IMG/VR virus record: IMGVR_UViG_3300044646_000599
Span: 1-30,714 of that record
Strand: one strand, 5' to 3'
Origin: a virus
Length of the DNA stretch: 30,714 nt
Shown: positions 30,101-30,714 of the stretch, in pieces
Layout of the letters: every line of letters starts with the position of its first letter
How positions within the stretch are numbered: the first letter of the stretch is position 1
Position numbers and translations under genes: made by a program
Notes under the pieces: generated by a model
Told to the model about the DNA's origin: nothing
Databases searched by the model: none
What the model saw: only the letters and a program-made list of their open reading frames with translations

Positions 30101-30653
30101 CGTTCCAAGGTCGAAGCGTTGGAGCGTTGGTAATAATGTTGGTAATGCCACCCGTTGTATTTGTATAGCTAGAGTCCTGTACATTTATCCAAGCATTGGT
30201 TCCTGTTGTCTCACCAATAAGGTGCTTGTATACCGTCTTGACTGCTCCAGGGTTTATGGCATAAATATAGTCGTTATAGCTTGCAAAATTCCACTTCCCT
30301 GAAACCAGAGTATCAGTCCCAATTTGAGTAGGAGCAAGCGTCGTAGCATTACGCAGGTAAGGTCGAATAACTGCTGGTGACCCAACGTCTTCAATCGTAA
30401 TAAATTCTTCCTTTGCCGTAGGGCTTGTCTCAGCCGACGTTTGAGATACACCCTGAGCCCAACCAAGACCATAGATACCGTTCTCAACAAAGTTGGTTTG
30501 CTTGGCTTGTATCGTCGTGTACCCATATCTCATCCAGTAGTCGTAACCCTGCAACCGCAGGTTCTGTACGTCAAATGGATTCTCCAACTTTGCAGAACCG
30601 TCTAAAACCGCTACTACTCGGTCAAGTCTTGGTAGAGTAATAGTACGTTTCAT
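27144..30653 (-). CDS. Large beta-rich tail protein, tubular-B/stabilisation-like candidate
   Basis: 1169 residues, nearly all beta. The start resembles tail tubular or stabilisation proteins (LENPFDVQNLRLQGYDYWMR); the middle shows a propeller-like run of Trp/Gly-rich strands (AFPYKQSMVWLVNQTYQNLQ; SRVGDPLELYDS; YYAGTRFRASTGDWGCAYAD; SLWVILGKRCAVFRQD). Residues about 760-1000 look like inserted sandwich domains (TITGVSWRLEDSKTGDLAVT; SGQMGIDIRYESEEW). The C-terminus (GFALEFSIQSRGKPK) is of a kind common in podovirus tail proteins. It precedes the ejection-type genes. Tail nozzle function is likely but unproven; it is much longer than T7 gp12, probably because of the inserted domains. Start ATG at 30653 with a weak site (CTAAGAT). 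Confidence 0.7.
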   Translation of the reverse strand: MKRTITLPRLDRVVAVLDGSAKLENPFDVQNLRLQGYDYWMRYGYTTIQAKQTNFVENGIYGLGWAQGVSQTSAETSPTAKEEFITIEDVGSPAVIRPYLRNATTLAPTQIGTDTLVSGKWNFASYNDYIYAINPGAVKTVYKHLIGETTGTNAWINVQDSSYTNTTGGITNIITNAPTLRPWNASDTFTATAVTNLGTPITFAAPSSGTITASAPSSNDNGTQGGIRIQCTFSANVDVTKNDYIAIRVKLPTTGGAFYSFQNFYSVPNSDKPVLRFNGVDQNPEYRLYVNEDQSELVIFMYVKGFADRDKLERVTFSAIASVNQSNSTIPVLVIQPFEQGGVYLNATTSGKRLWDSFDITVLDGSASGVNYATRYKTGASYSTATIVNASKVNMTGYQLPPSPYFGGRLTLSGTQNTSWTEIEFLRQQVGGTWKILATKLNSGTDFQVIDTYQEHELTALTTATGVTGTAPSPTPTFRTAGIVGAFPYKQSMVWLVNQTYQNLQFSRVGDPLELYDSTRSYNSTDNTIPAQYTLADDQADVPVWGTQAGVSAFIIGKNAAYAMSGDYPSGMSPSRQIPGSRGIVGYYAGTRFRASTGDWGCAYADPDLNIWVVSSVPTFIEDTSAKPQEISLPIRGKIKDYLFTQQKLAIANLDIADTKLEFQEETSSLWVILGKRCAVFRQDMVGNGWELYDFTLASTGTINTCTTYFTDGASATEYSNGTTWTNFGLPFSSDDSYCLNTFSLGAGTNNHRTKYLDCDGYAPVPLIPANATITGVSWRLEDSKTGDLAVTNIHAHPTHNGTPIGSNLATNRVVTTSDVTQTFTMVSLPTLSQLNSGQMGIDIRYESEEWLAAWQDPANYTVVITPTSPQVRVPADPIPYVTVYTVTITYTAGGSKPPYAFVNLTGQTTIGGDVVPILGTGTTDNGLGGTNSGQIGTLAAVPPDPPVAYTVSTNTTVRQKVLMSAGVGTYQVTMTSDGTLPTDKFQATHTLTGVFDPATLATVRVDNVSMQICYDTTTTGTNVKWDRAVFSPNGKYIAIRSTGETDIIEKDFRNGQFIGGTNRDSGLTPPDWFFTTQQVQWDGGKARLASVQYHGESYADVINTAVSVDGSAYVSGTLEGVNTSRWYKFHPSVSSGIRHNIKFTGSESDASLKGFALEFSIQSRGKPK

Positions 30654-30656
30654 ATC

Positions 30657-30714
30657 TTAGAATGGGAAGTCAACACGGGATTGAATCTGAGCGTAAGCCA
30701 TGACTCGTTGTGTT
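30657..30714 (-). CDS. Partial: C-terminus of an upstream late gene
   Basis: Open on the minus strand from the window edge to TAA at 30659-30657. The 18 visible residues are TQRVMAYAQIQSRVDFPF. The ending is of a kind seen on tail adaptor or tubular-A-like proteins placed before the large tail gene; the assignment is inferred from position only. Confidence 0.55.
   Translation of the reverse strand, partial: TQRVMAYAQIQSRVDFPF

Overview
The window reads as most of the genome of a tailed double-stranded DNA bacteriophage, probably a podovirus of an aquatic proteobacterium-like host. Packaging, portal, lysis, internal-virion and fibre-like proteins are present; I see no contractile sheath, no long tape-measure operon and no integrase. 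The host is inferred only from style: moderately AT-rich DNA, Shine-Dalgarno leaders, sigma70-like promoter hexamers, and a fibre C-terminus of a kind seen in aquatic viromes. No rRNA, tRNA, CRISPR array or insertion sequence was found.

Layout. (1) Bases 1-6056, minus strand, transcribed right to left: CHAP endolysin, a membrane/coiled-coil protein, a metallophosphoesterase, a small two-helix membrane protein, a small unknown, a terminase small-subunit candidate, terminase large subunit, a coiled-coil protein, portal, and the start of an acidic scaffold-like protein cut by the window edge. (2) Bases 6057-6788: a gene-free, very AT-rich divergent control region with two arrays of an 11-bp iteron, several dyads, a C-rich run and promoters; it is the best candidate origin/control region. 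(3) Bases 6789-18740, plus strand: early genes. A block of small unknown proteins (6.8-10.3 kb) is followed by replication (YdaU/DUF1376-type initiator candidate, DnaB-type helicase), recombination (Gam/Gp157-like protein, Rad52-type annealing protein, SWIM zinc finger, SSB, RusA resolvase), a C5-cytosine methyltransferase, and a second block of tiny translationally coupled genes. The block ends in two intrinsic terminators. (4) Bases 18880-30714, minus strand, converging on block 3: virion genes, namely a large beta-rich tail protein, three internal/ejection-type proteins, a small structural protein, a fibre-like protein and two small proteins.

The two minus-strand blocks make sense as one late operon on a circular or permuted map (lysis, packaging, portal, scaffold, [capsid and adaptor missing between the window ends], tail, ejection proteins, fibre). 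The major capsid gene is not in the window.

The most unusual features are: the 11-bp iteron family shared by the intergenic region and the coding sequence of the replication initiator; promoters that share a 15-base core and carry a perfect dyad at the expected transcript start; a leader with three back-to-back hairpins; a methyltransferase gene whose alternative reading frame also looks like methyltransferase sequence; and an apparent near-absence of GGCC, GATC, CCGG and GCGC. All functional statements rest on sequence reading and remembered family motifs, not on database searches.
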